From assembly GCF_018860525.1 (NCBI RefSeq), contig NZ_JAHKPM010000017.1, positions 151,804 to 195,962 on the forward strand: 44,159 nucleotides of DNA, given 5' to 3'. Shown here in pieces: positions 16,736 through 24,465 of this stretch. Both the position numbers and the translations under genes were made by a program. The notes beneath the pieces are model-generated. The model was given only the letters and a program-made list of their open reading frames with translations, was not told where the DNA came from and made no database searches. The DNA comes from Vibrio hepatarius (GTDB lineage: Bacteria; Pseudomonadota; Gammaproteobacteria; Enterobacterales; Vibrionaceae). Positions within the stretch are counted from its first letter, which is position 1, and each line of letters begins with the position of its first letter.

Positions 16736-16763
16736 TGCTATAATTCACAAAAAATATTAAGAA
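16734..16763 (+). promoter_or_regulatory. Extended -10 promoter directly before the 518-aa gene
   Basis: TGCTATAAT at 16736-16744 (TGCTA then TAAT across the line) is a consensus extended -10 element overlapping the end of the upstream gene. It ends 18 nt before the ATG at 16763, predicting a leader of about 12 nt with no Shine-Dalgarno. Confidence 0.5.
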
Positions 16764-18319
16764 TGAAGCTTAATAAAATATTTGTCGCATGTGCTCTTGC
16801 AGCAATTCCCTATAGTGCTCAAAGTCAATCATTGATAGCTACAGGGTTTGGGCCAGCAGTGACGCAACCTATCGCAGAGGATGTTGCTCGTATAACTGCG
16901 GCTACAGGAACAACGACGACAACAATAATGCAAGCCACTCAGAATGTGATAGCTGCCGTTCACTCTAGTGGTACTGAAGCATCAAAGGCTACGCTATCGG
17001 CAGCCTCTAAGACTTCAACTGATAATCTAACCGCTGCCCAAATCCAGATGAAGCTTGAAATGGACTATAAGGCACAAATAGAGGCACAAAGGCAAAAAGA
17101 TAGGGCAAAATTGATTTCAGATGAAACAGATGCCTCTGTGAAGTTTATTGAATCTTTCTTGAGGAGAGATGATATAAAACATCTAAATATTTCTGAGGTA
17201 ATTGACTACACCAAAACTCAGCTAGACTCCAAAGCTGTTGTAGTTGAGCCTCCTGCTTTGGCTCCTTCATGTAATACAGTAGATAAGGCTTGCCTTGAAA
17301 AGAAAGAAAAAATGAAGAATGTAGGATTTGAGCGTAAGTTCACTCCTAGTTCTCATTTAGAGACTTACGCAGAAATGTGTGCAGTTGGAAAAAAACAAAA
17401 AGCAATTAAGTCCGCTGAAACGTCTGCAAAAAATAGAACCAATATTGATTCAGCTAAAAAGTCACAAGAAACACTCAATAAAACAAATTCCAGAGAAGCT
17501 CAATCAGCTCGCATCAAAGAACAGCAAAATAACACTTGTACTCCTGATGCCGTAGATAAAGGTTTGTGTGGTACTCTGACCAAGGGCGATTACATCGAGA
17601 AAGTACTAAAGAACGAGATAATACCTAACGGCGGACAGTCTGCTGCGAACTTGTATGCGCCTTCGGCTGTTGGGGGAGCAGGGATCGTTAATCTTGAATC
17701 ACCTGAACTGAAGAAAATGGCTCAATTGGTCGAGTTCGATTCTTTGGAGAAGACTGGTGGTGGTAAGAAAGATTTGCCTAAAATTGTTCAGACCTACAGA
17801 AACTCAGCGCAATTAAAAGCTGCCGAGTCATTTGTGGAAAATATTGTTAACCTTGATGCTATAGGCAACCAACCAGTATCAGAGAGGAAAAAGGAATCCT
17901 CGGTTGCGTTTCAATCAATGTTTATGAGCAGAGCTGCACGACTAGATTTGGCAAAGAATACCCTAAATCAGTCTGTTGCAGAAAGGAGAGGTCAGAAGTT
18001 ATCAGGAATACCTATGTCTTCAATTAAAACCGGAACATTAATCAAGGAAGTTGAGGATGGTGCTGGGCCATTAGATTTGAAATGGCATCAAATACAAGAG
18101 GATATGGATAAGGTTTCTCCTGCGAACATCGATAAGCTTACGGCGATGTCAGATAACCAGATTTGGCTTGAAATGTACACTACTCTGGTTAAAAAGAATG
18201 AGGCTCAATTTGATAGAAGAATGCGTCTGGAAAGACAATCGCTTCTTCTGGCTTCACTTTTAGCTGCGCAAGCTAACGACCCCAAAAATATTGAGTACAT
18301 GAAAAGAGTAGGTGAGTAA
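16763..18319 (+). CDS. Secreted transfer-region protein, 518 aa (IcmX/TraW-position candidate)
   Basis: A signal peptide (MKLNKIFVACALAAIPYSAQS) leads into a Thr/Ala-rich helical region (about 45-100), a Lys/Gln-rich helical middle with several cysteines (CNTVDKAC, and CTPDAVDKGLC near 260) and a helical C-terminus. I do not recognise the family with certainty. In R64 the secreted TraW (IcmX) lies between traU and traY, and this gene has a comparable place, so it is a positional candidate only. Its last bases overlap the next gene, whose start lies just past its stop, implying translational coupling. Confidence 0.6.
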   Translation: MKLNKIFVACALAAIPYSAQSQSLIATGFGPAVTQPIAEDVARITAATGTTTTTIMQATQNVIAAVHSSGTEASKATLSAASKTSTDNLTAAQIQMKLEMDYKAQIEAQRQKDRAKLISDETDASVKFIESFLRRDDIKHLNISEVIDYTKTQLDSKAVVVEPPALAPSCNTVDKACLEKKEKMKNVGFERKFTPSSHLETYAEMCAVGKKQKAIKSAETSAKNRTNIDSAKKSQETLNKTNSREAQSARIKEQQNNTCTPDAVDKGLCGTLTKGDYIEKVLKNEIIPNGGQSAANLYAPSAVGGAGIVNLESPELKKMAQLVEFDSLEKTGGGKKDLPKIVQTYRNSAQLKAAESFVENIVNLDAIGNQPVSERKKESSVAFQSMFMSRAARLDLAKNTLNQSVAERRGQKLSGIPMSSIKTGTLIKEVEDGAGPLDLKWHQIQEDMDKVSPANIDKLTAMSDNQIWLEMYTTLVKKNEAQFDRRMRLERQSLLLASLLAAQANDPKNIEYMKRVGE

Positions 18320-18320
18320 T

Positions 18321-19532
18321 ATGACAATGATTAATTTTAAATTAAAGAAATTACCTATGGCTGTTGCTCTCCTTTTTTCAGGAGGAGCAATGGCAGCTAC
18401 GTGCCCTCCCATTGGTACAGTTCAAACGCTTGCTAACCCTGCATTAAAACTAGTGCTTCAGAGTCCGGGTAAAGCGTTCGATGCATATGACTCTGCAATG
18501 TCGATGCAGTTAAAGATTGCATTTGCAAACATCCAGAACGCAGTTGTAGATCAAAACATGCAACTAGCACAAACAACGATGCAGGCAGCAGAACTAATTA
18601 CTAAAAACCAAGTTGAGGTTCAGAGGTTAACATCGGAGCTTAAAATGAACCATGAAGCTTATCTAGAGCAAACAGGTAAGCGAGAGGCTGCGGCCTTACT
18701 TACTACTGGTGGAGGTGATGTCGGTAAGTCTGTTAATAAGGAGTACTTCGCTAAACTTTGTGCCTTGAAAAAGACTTCGGATTCTGCATTTAGTGCATCT
18801 GGTAGGAATGCTTCGCTTAATATGGCTAGAACCTCTGTGGGAGAGTTTGAGTTTTCTGCAAGGGGTGCTTTATTAACATTCTCAGGAGGTAATATAGTCA
18901 AGAAGCATTACGAAAAATTCTGTACTGAAGCAGATAAGTCTCAGGGCTTATGTGATGAGGTTGCAAAAATACCAAATGCTGATCTTCTTTCATTCGTTTT
19001 CTTAAACCCAGTAAATGAAGAAGGAAAAGGGGTGGTTAAAGATATCGTAATGAAAACTGAGTATACATATAGTGATTATGAGATGAGTGCTGCTAAGTCA
19101 TACATTGAGCATTCTGTGCCAAGTATAAACATAAAGAAACCTCCTATTGGTTCAGAGTTAGAGCCAAACATGGTTCGATATACCGCAAGGTACAAGCAGT
19201 TACAATCCATGATCAATATGTCAAGATATGTCTACACTAAGGCGTACAATGACAGAGTACCTGTTGTTGAAACCAAAGACCTTAGGTTAAGTAGACTTGA
19301 TCAGATGAGGGTTCTTTTAACTAAGGCATCGACAACAGATGTTGATGCGGTCACGAATGCTAACGCTAAGGGTAAAATGATATTTCTTCTCAACCAGATG
19401 GCGCTGGAGAACATGTTAGATCAGGAAATAGCAGAGCTTGAAAAATTGAATAACGATTTGTTGGCTGCCTTACTTGCCGAAAAGAATAACACTCAAGAGT
19501 TGGTCGCAGAGTTAAATAACAAAAGAGGTTAA
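18321..19532 (+). CDS. Secreted transfer-region protein, 403 aa
   Basis: The frame is open from a GTG at 18312, but the ATG at 18321 is preferred. It gives a signal peptide ending GGAMA and, unlike most genes here, has a good Shine-Dalgarno (AGGTGAG) 4 nt away, immediately after the upstream stop. The mature protein is helical with a coiled-coil-like C-terminus and four cysteines (a CALKK and a CTEADKSQGLC loop). It looks like the periplasmic partner of the preceding gene. I cannot name a family. A UUCG-capped terminator follows. Confidence 0.65.
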   Translation: MTMINFKLKKLPMAVALLFSGGAMAATCPPIGTVQTLANPALKLVLQSPGKAFDAYDSAMSMQLKIAFANIQNAVVDQNMQLAQTTMQAAELITKNQVEVQRLTSELKMNHEAYLEQTGKREAAALLTTGGGDVGKSVNKEYFAKLCALKKTSDSAFSASGRNASLNMARTSVGEFEFSARGALLTFSGGNIVKKHYEKFCTEADKSQGLCDEVAKIPNADLLSFVFLNPVNEEGKGVVKDIVMKTEYTYSDYEMSAAKSYIEHSVPSINIKKPPIGSELEPNMVRYTARYKQLQSMINMSRYVYTKAYNDRVPVVETKDLRLSRLDQMRVLLTKASTTDVDAVTNANAKGKMIFLLNQMALENMLDQEIAELEKLNNDLLAALLAEKNNTQELVAELNNKRG

Positions 19533-19550
19533 GGTCACGGCCTCAGCACA

Positions 19551-19573
19551 AACCCACTTCGGTGGGTTTTTTT
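19551..19573 (+). terminator. Intrinsic terminator with TTCG tetraloop
   Basis: AACCCAC pairs with GTGGGTT around TTCG at 19551-19568, followed by a T run. It ends the 16046-19532 transcription unit ahead of dotM. Confidence 0.9.
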
Positions 19574-19614
19574 CTTCCTTTTTCTCTAAAAGTTAGTAAC
19601 TTTAAATAAAAAGG

Positions 19615-21021
19615 ATGAACGAAAACAATAACTCATCGCAAACCTCAAATGCCCTTTTGATTGCAATTTTTGCAGGGTGTTTAATTATCCCTTGGCTCAT
19701 TAATCAGTACCTTATTAAATACTATATTGGGGCTTGGTATTGGTTGGTTTATGCAAAGATGTGGGTATTATATAAAATCACTGCATTATCTTTTGTTAGC
19801 GAACACTTGGACTCTATACTTTTTTGGGTCGATTGGTTTTTATTAGACTCTCAGATACCTGATGGGAGGTTGTATCCTCTAGTAAATGATGCGTATAAGA
19901 CTCTGTTGGACACGGATACTACTAGCCTTATATCGATTCGAGAGACGTTTGCGACAACAGATGGTGATTTCACCTCAAAATTCACAAGCGTGAGTCGGTT
20001 TGCTATTGCAACATATTTTCCTTTATATCTTTATTTCTCAATCAGGTTAACTTACAAGCTCCTTACCGTTAAGTACTACGACAATGTATTTACTCTTGAT
20101 GAGTTCGCTCAGACGATGGCTGAAGGGTTCCCAGAGTTACTTCCTGTGGTGTATGACAACCCTTTAAAGTATGACTTGGATGAGGGGCATTGGAGAATGT
20201 CCCCAAAGATATACAAATACTTAAGGGATAATGATTGTATAACTGAGTTTATAGATGATGGGAAAGAGTTATTCAGACTAAACGAAGAAACACTTTCGAA
20301 TCTTCTTGTTGATCAGTTAGGTGAAAAGTGGGATGGGTTTGATGGACTCGATAAAAACTATAGAACCATAGCTGCTATAGCATTACCGATGGTTAACTCA
20401 CCTGCTAAAGGGAAAGAGGCTACTTATACTCTAATTGAGGCTTTAGGTTACGCATATAGCGTTAAGCCAACATTTATTCCATACTTGAAGAAAGGGATAA
20501 AAACCTTTTTGTTCAGTATTTTCAATTTAAATTTGTACGCTTTTGGTACAACAAAGGGGAAAAAGCTTAGGAAAAAGTTTTTCTCAGATTTGAATGGAAT
20601 CATTATAGGTTGGAAAGAAACCTTTAGGCAGAGGAAGTACAGGAGGGTATCAGATAAGATGATTGAACGTCACATTAAAGATTTTGAAGATATCCCAAAA
20701 GTGAAGGAAATACTTAAAAAGCACGCCTACAAAAGCACAGTTATATCTGCATTGATAGAATCAGCTAGGTTGGGTGGGGTTCTCCCTTCGTGTAGTAGTT
20801 TGTGGCTTAAAAAGGAAGACAGGAATTTATTCTACGTTTTCAATAACTTGGGTAGACATGTTTCTTGGATTGAAGTTGTTGGTTTCTGGTCACACTACAT
20901 CAATGAGAAAAAGGTTGGAGCACCATTTCCATACCCTAAGGTGGATAATGGAGTAGAGGGTGTTGATGACGCTCTTTATTCATCATTCTATAACTATGTG
21001 CCTTTAGAAGAGAGAGGTTAA
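19615..21021 (+). CDS. dotM: DotM/IcmP/TrbA-like coupling-complex protein
   Basis: This 468-residue inner-membrane protein partners DotL. It has membrane segments near residues 12-32 and 125-145, then a cytoplasmic domain. The C-terminal part (HAYKSTVISALIESARLGG, LWLKKEDRNLFYVFNNLGRH, VGFWSHYINEKKVG, VEGVDDAL) follows the strongly conserved DotM pattern in which the nearly complete protein ends in an alpha-helical bundle. The length is close to that of IcmP/TrbA. It stands alone between two terminators. AAAAGG lies directly against the ATG, too close for a normal ribosome-binding site. Confidence 0.88.
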   Translation: MNENNNSSQTSNALLIAIFAGCLIIPWLINQYLIKYYIGAWYWLVYAKMWVLYKITALSFVSEHLDSILFWVDWFLLDSQIPDGRLYPLVNDAYKTLLDTDTTSLISIRETFATTDGDFTSKFTSVSRFAIATYFPLYLYFSIRLTYKLLTVKYYDNVFTLDEFAQTMAEGFPELLPVVYDNPLKYDLDEGHWRMSPKIYKYLRDNDCITEFIDDGKELFRLNEETLSNLLVDQLGEKWDGFDGLDKNYRTIAAIALPMVNSPAKGKEATYTLIEALGYAYSVKPTFIPYLKKGIKTFLFSIFNLNLYAFGTTKGKKLRKKFFSDLNGIIIGWKETFRQRKYRRVSDKMIERHIKDFEDIPKVKEILKKHAYKSTVISALIESARLGGVLPSCSSLWLKKEDRNLFYVFNNLGRHVSWIEVVGFWSHYINEKKVGAPFPYPKVDNGVEGVDDALYSSFYNYVPLEERG

Positions 21022-21027
21022 GTGTTT

Positions 21028-21048
21028 ATGGAGGCTTTTAGCCTCCAT
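21028..21048. terminator. Terminator between dotM and the S41 gene
   Basis: ATGGAGGC pairs with GCCTCCAT around TTTTA. T-rich sequence follows on the plus strand; it lies between convergent genes, 7 nt after dotM and 2 nt from the end of the minus-strand S41 gene. Confidence 0.8.
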
Positions 21049-21050
21049 TT

Positions 21051-21995
21051 TTATTCATTAATTTCAAACCTTCCAATTGTTAGTAAGTAGCTACCATATG
21101 GGCTGTCAAATTTAGCTTGTATGCTTCTCTTTCCTCTCATTGGTAAACCACTTACCCCCCATCCGCTACTGATAAGGTTTTTTGCAAATATTTCTGCTGA
21201 ACTGGCTGTGTTTTTGTTAACGATAAGGTTTTTACTTATTTTTCTCTGGTTAGGAGGAAGGGTTCCTTCAACCCAGATCTCTTCTTCGCCATTTATAGTG
21301 AATAATGTAGCAATGTGATGCTTACCTATAGGTAAAAACTCAGAAAGAACCTTCAGGGTGCACTCTAAGTCGCCTCCAATATTATCCCTGAGATCCATTT
21401 TCATTACATTCTCAGGTTTACTGATTAAATCAGATGCCTGACACCCCTTGTCGCTATCAAAGTCGACAATTGTTAATAATTTGCCGTCCTTCGATATAGA
21501 GTTTATTCTCTCACCTTGTGTTGGCGATTTTTTGGTTTTTAGTTGGGGCTGATCTGGTTTAAGCATTATTGTATAAGGGTCATTAACGTTGTCTATAGCA
21601 ACCTTCAGCAGAGCCTTATCAATACTCTCAAGCGTCAGTCCAGACTCTTCAGATAAGCCATCTTTAAGGTGTGTTGTGAGCTGAATTAGACCCTCAATAC
21701 TGTTCTGTTGTAAGTCAGTCAAGCATGAGTTGCCAGCAAGCTTAAACTCGTTACAGAACCTCGTTATAGATGAAGAGACGATATTGGCAGTTTGCTCAAA
21801 GCTTCCTGTAGGGAAGTGTGTAGCGTATCTAACTATGAATGTTTCGAATTCAATCGGTTTCCCAGTCATTACCTGGGTATCTGTATTAGCAGAAAAACTC
21901 GGTGATATGTCACCGTAATCGGCTAGCGTTTGTGATGTTAAAAAAAAGCACACTATCCCAAGTGCGCTCTTTATTTTGTTGAATGAGTTTGCCAT
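21051..21995 (-). CDS. S41-family (C-terminal processing type) periplasmic peptidase
   Basis: The protein has 314 residues with a signal peptide (cut near LA-D at 25-26). The S41 core is visible: a KMDLRDNIGGDL strand (199-210), the nucleophile region NTASSAEIF with Ser265 as candidate nucleophile, and GLPMRGKR with Lys289 as general base, 24 residues on. This is the spacing of tail-specific proteases such as CtpA. No PDZ domain is recognisable before it. It is last in a three-gene minus-strand set (spacing 1 nt to the DsbA-like gene) and probably cleaves an envelope substrate of the transfer system; the substrate is unknown. Confidence 0.75.
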   Translation of the reverse strand: MANSFNKIKSALGIVCFFLTSQTLADYGDISPSFSANTDTQVMTGKPIEFETFIVRYATHFPTGSFEQTANIVSSSITRFCNEFKLAGNSCLTDLQQNSIEGLIQLTTHLKDGLSEESGLTLESIDKALLKVAIDNVNDPYTIMLKPDQPQLKTKKSPTQGERINSISKDGKLLTIVDFDSDKGCQASDLISKPENVMKMDLRDNIGGDLECTLKVLSEFLPIGKHHIATLFTINGEEEIWVEGTLPPNQRKISKNLIVNKNTASSAEIFAKNLISSGWGVSGLPMRGKRSIQAKFDSPYGSYLLTIGRFEINE

Positions 21996-21996
21996 T

Positions 21997-22677
21997 TTAC
22001 TCTCTAGTTTTGTTGACTTTTTTTAATGAGTTTTGGTATTCGACAAGTGCTTCAGTTATGTTCAGCATTCCTTTGTGGGTTAACCCAAATTCAGGGCTTA
22101 CCCTATATGCCACGTTGCTACCGACTACTACGATGCTAGGTGTCCCTAAAACACCAAAAGACGACGCACTTTCTTGTGTTTTTTTAAAGGTCTGGTTCAT
22201 CTTTTCCACAGTAAGCGCCGTCATTATCTTACCACGATTTTCACCTATTGCAACGCTAAGAACATCAGCAGCTTTTAGTAGATCTGTTACTTGCTCTATA
22301 CCTAGCTTATCCTGAGATTTTTCCAGTTCTTTTCGTGTTAACTCAGGTTTAAGTTCTAGTCCACCTAAGTATGCTTTTGATGACCATTCCCAGTTAGCAT
22401 AAGGTGCAAATGGTACAGAAATCATTTCAACCTTACCCTTCATTTTGCTCTGCCATTTTTCAAGTTCTGGTGAAAACTTTTTACAGCTCGGGCAGTTGGA
22501 GTTAAAGAAGTAATACACTCTAATTTCTTCATTTTTGCTAACGGAAGAGCCCATAGGTATGGCTTCAAAATATTTATCATCTCTCTCGTTGGCATTTGAG
22601 AACATTGATGATGATGCTAGTATCACAATAGTGATAACTTTTAGAATTTTATTGGTTATCTTTGTTGAAAGTATCAT
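21997..22677 (-). CDS. DsbA-family periplasmic thiol oxidoreductase (CPSC)
   Basis: The 226-residue protein has a signal peptide (to about residue 29) and a thioredoxin fold with an inserted helical domain. The active site is NCPSCKKF with Cys62 and Cys65, preceded by the strand RVYYFF, and the cis-Pro loop is GTPSIVVV. The order and the long helical insert fit the DsbA group rather than thioredoxin. It probably forms disulfides in envelope proteins; the Cys-rich DotG is an obvious candidate. Its start lies inside the end of the upstream 235-residue gene (29-nt overlap), so they are co-translated. Confidence 0.8.
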   Translation of the reverse strand: MILSTKITNKILKVITIVILASSSMFSNANERDDKYFEAIPMGSSVSKNEEIRVYYFFNSNCPSCKKFSPELEKWQSKMKGKVEMISVPFAPYANWEWSSKAYLGGLELKPELTRKELEKSQDKLGIEQVTDLLKAADVLSVAIGENRGKIMTALTVEKMNQTFKKTQESASSFGVLGTPSIVVVGSNVAYRVSPEFGLTHKGMLNITEALVEYQNSLKKVNKTRE

Positions 22678-23356
22678 TTATATACACTGTGTTTTTTGCA
22701 ATTATTTTATCGAATGACTCTTTAATTTCGTTATCAAATATAGAGCCAATGTTTTTGCATTCATCATTGTCAGCAATCTTAATAAGCGCTTTGTTTTCTC
22801 CCAATTTTATCGCCTTGGTCGGTAGTATTTTTACCTCTATAGTTTCGTCATCTCTACTTTTTGGCAAGGTTATTTCTTTGTCTGACTTTATGCAGTCTTT
22901 TATATTGCTAAACAAACAATCCTCACTTACTTCAACGATTAGAAAATCGCTAGAAATTACATGGCATGAGTAATTCATGGTTGGCTCAGATTCAGACCCT
23001 TCATCCACTGAAAGGTGCAGCGAAGGTATTGGTGTTTCTATAGATATACCCATATAGGTGTTTGTTGCGTCATCTGAATCAATGGACTCCATCTCGTTGT
23101 CTACTTTTAATACGTATTGGTTAATCGAGCTTAGCTCTTTAATAACCTTGAGTCTTAGTAATTTTGCTCTGTTAAATGCGTATATTTTGGCGTATAAAAC
23201 ATTACTTTCGATGGACTTGGTTGATTGAATTATTACTTCAGATTTACTTTCGTTTACAGATAGAATGTCTGCGGGTATTTCTTTATCAGATTCTGTGAAG
23301 AATCTCGGTATAGCTATATCAACTTTTGATAATCTTAGTAGACTAAGTGGCGTCAT
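22649..23356 (-). CDS. Hypothetical protein, 235 aa, first in the Dsb/S41 set
   Basis: I do not recognise this protein with confidence. It has no signal peptide and appears beta-rich with alternating polar and hydrophobic strands in two similar halves (about residues 1-95 and 120-215). That could be two PilZ-like barrels, a weak resemblance only, because the RxxxR motif that binds cyclic di-GMP is not clear. It heads the minus-strand operon with the DsbA-like and S41 genes and diverges from the DsbC-like gene across 50 bp. Confidence 0.55.
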   Translation of the reverse strand: MTPLSLLRLSKVDIAIPRFFTESDKEIPADILSVNESKSEVIIQSTKSIESNVLYAKIYAFNRAKLLRLKVIKELSSINQYVLKVDNEMESIDSDDATNTYMGISIETPIPSLHLSVDEGSESEPTMNYSCHVISSDFLIVEVSEDCLFSNIKDCIKSDKEITLPKSRDDETIEVKILPTKAIKLGENKALIKIADNDECKNIGSIFDNEIKESFDKIIAKNTVYINDTFNKDNQ

Positions 23357-23406
23357 ATTGTATACTTTTTTAATGTAAATAATATTAAAAACAAAACAAT
23401 TTTACA

Positions 23407-24096
23407 ATGAAGGTAAAAAAACTAATTATTGGTGTGCTTTTGGCTACATCAACCACAGCATTCGCAGGTTATAAAGATGCGTTAAGTGGCACTTTTGATG
23501 GTGTCAGGATATATCACGAGGATTCAGCAAAGGTGTTCGGTTACGCTGTAGAAAAAGGAGAATCTATAGGTGGGTATTTCTCGTTAAAAATTCAAGAAAA
23601 TGCGCTTAAAATTGGAGAGTCAAAGTATATATTTAATGATGGAAAATTTGTAAAAAAAATAGACAACAGAGAGGGTGGGTTTAAGGAAAACGTAGTCCCC
23701 TATTTTGCAAAAAGGTATGGTCATAAATATTCAGACGGAGACAACGGTACAGCTTACGTTTTCCTTGATTACTCATGTCAGTTTAGCCGCGCATTCGTCA
23801 ATAGAGGTGAGCTGGAAAAATTAAAAAATAGTGGAAAAGAAGTTTGGTTAATGCCAATGAGTAGAGATGCAACAACTGAAGGTATTTTAAACTATAGCGC
23901 ACTTACTTGTAGTGATAGTACACCAGACGCTAAAGTGTCTAGGTTTCTTGATTGGATGAGTAAAGGAAAAGCTTCCGTAAATAAGTCAGAGCTTAAGGCT
24001 GCGAAGTGTTACTATTGGTTGGATTTAAAGCCGTACTATGGGTTAGTTAAAGAGTTAGGGTTTGATGGCGTTCCAGCCGTTGTGGAGGTAGATTGA
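23407..24096 (+). CDS. DsbC-like disulfide isomerase homologue with CxxS active site
   Basis: The 229-residue protein has a signal peptide (MKVKKLIIGVLLATSTTAFA), a small N-terminal DsbC-type dimerisation region (about 25-85) and a thioredoxin domain. The active site, normally CGYC, is CQFS (Cys124, Ser127), so the resolving cysteine is lost. The pattern VFLDYSCQFSRAF, MPMSRDA and GVPAVVEV (cis-Pro) follows DsbC. It ends right after the cis-Pro strand, so the last helix of about 25 residues usual in DsbC is missing. A CxxS enzyme could trap or isomerise mixed disulfides but not oxidise. It diverges from the Dsb/S41 operon. Confidence 0.72.
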   Translation: MKVKKLIIGVLLATSTTAFAGYKDALSGTFDGVRIYHEDSAKVFGYAVEKGESIGGYFSLKIQENALKIGESKYIFNDGKFVKKIDNREGGFKENVVPYFAKRYGHKYSDGDNGTAYVFLDYSCQFSRAFVNRGELEKLKNSGKEVWLMPMSRDATTEGILNYSALTCSDSTPDAKVSRFLDWMSKGKASVNKSELKAAKCYYWLDLKPYYGLVKELGFDGVPAVVEVD

Positions 24097-24098
24097 TT

Positions 24099-24374
24099 TT
24101 GAGTATAAAGCTTAATAATAATACTTAAAAAAAACTTGGAATAAGTTCAGAGAAAGGCGGTTTAAAAGAACAAAAACCTGGAGCTAAAAAGCCAACAAAA
24201 ACTAAGGTTAAGGCAGGATTAATCAAAGATGATTCGCCAAAATTTCTATTAACACTACCCCCACTTCCTGTTAAAAGTTCTCAACCCAAAATAGTACTAA
24301 GCTTAAGACCTTGTCCGAAGCTGGATTCAATTTTTTCTCATGATTTTGCTACAGAGACTTTTATGGGGGAATGA
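24099..24374 (+). pseudogene. Possible decayed Lys/Pro-rich ORF with in-frame stop
   Basis: A frame starting at TTG 24099 runs to TGA at 24374 with one TAA at 24126 directly before eight A residues. After it, about 80 codons read like a real Lys/Pro-rich linker (GLKEQKPGAKKPTKTKVKAG onward) ending in FATETFMGE. No ATG lies upstream. It may be a remnant, or the lost C-terminus of a neighbouring gene. Otherwise the 370-bp gap between the DsbC-like gene and ftsZ holds only the terminator at 24435. Confidence 0.35.
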
Positions 24375-24434
24375 ATTTTTCTTAAGGTTACAGGGTTGTT
24401 GTTGTTAGGGTGCCTAACTTGACCGATCAGTAAC

Positions 24435-24455
24435 ATGGGGAGCAACGCTCCCCAT
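24435..24455. terminator. Terminator downstream of ftsZ
   Basis: ATGGGGAGC pairs perfectly with GCTCCCCAT around AAC, 11 nt beyond the ftsZ stop on the minus strand. T tracts on either side are short. Confidence 0.65.
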
Positions 24456-24465
24456 AACTATCCAC

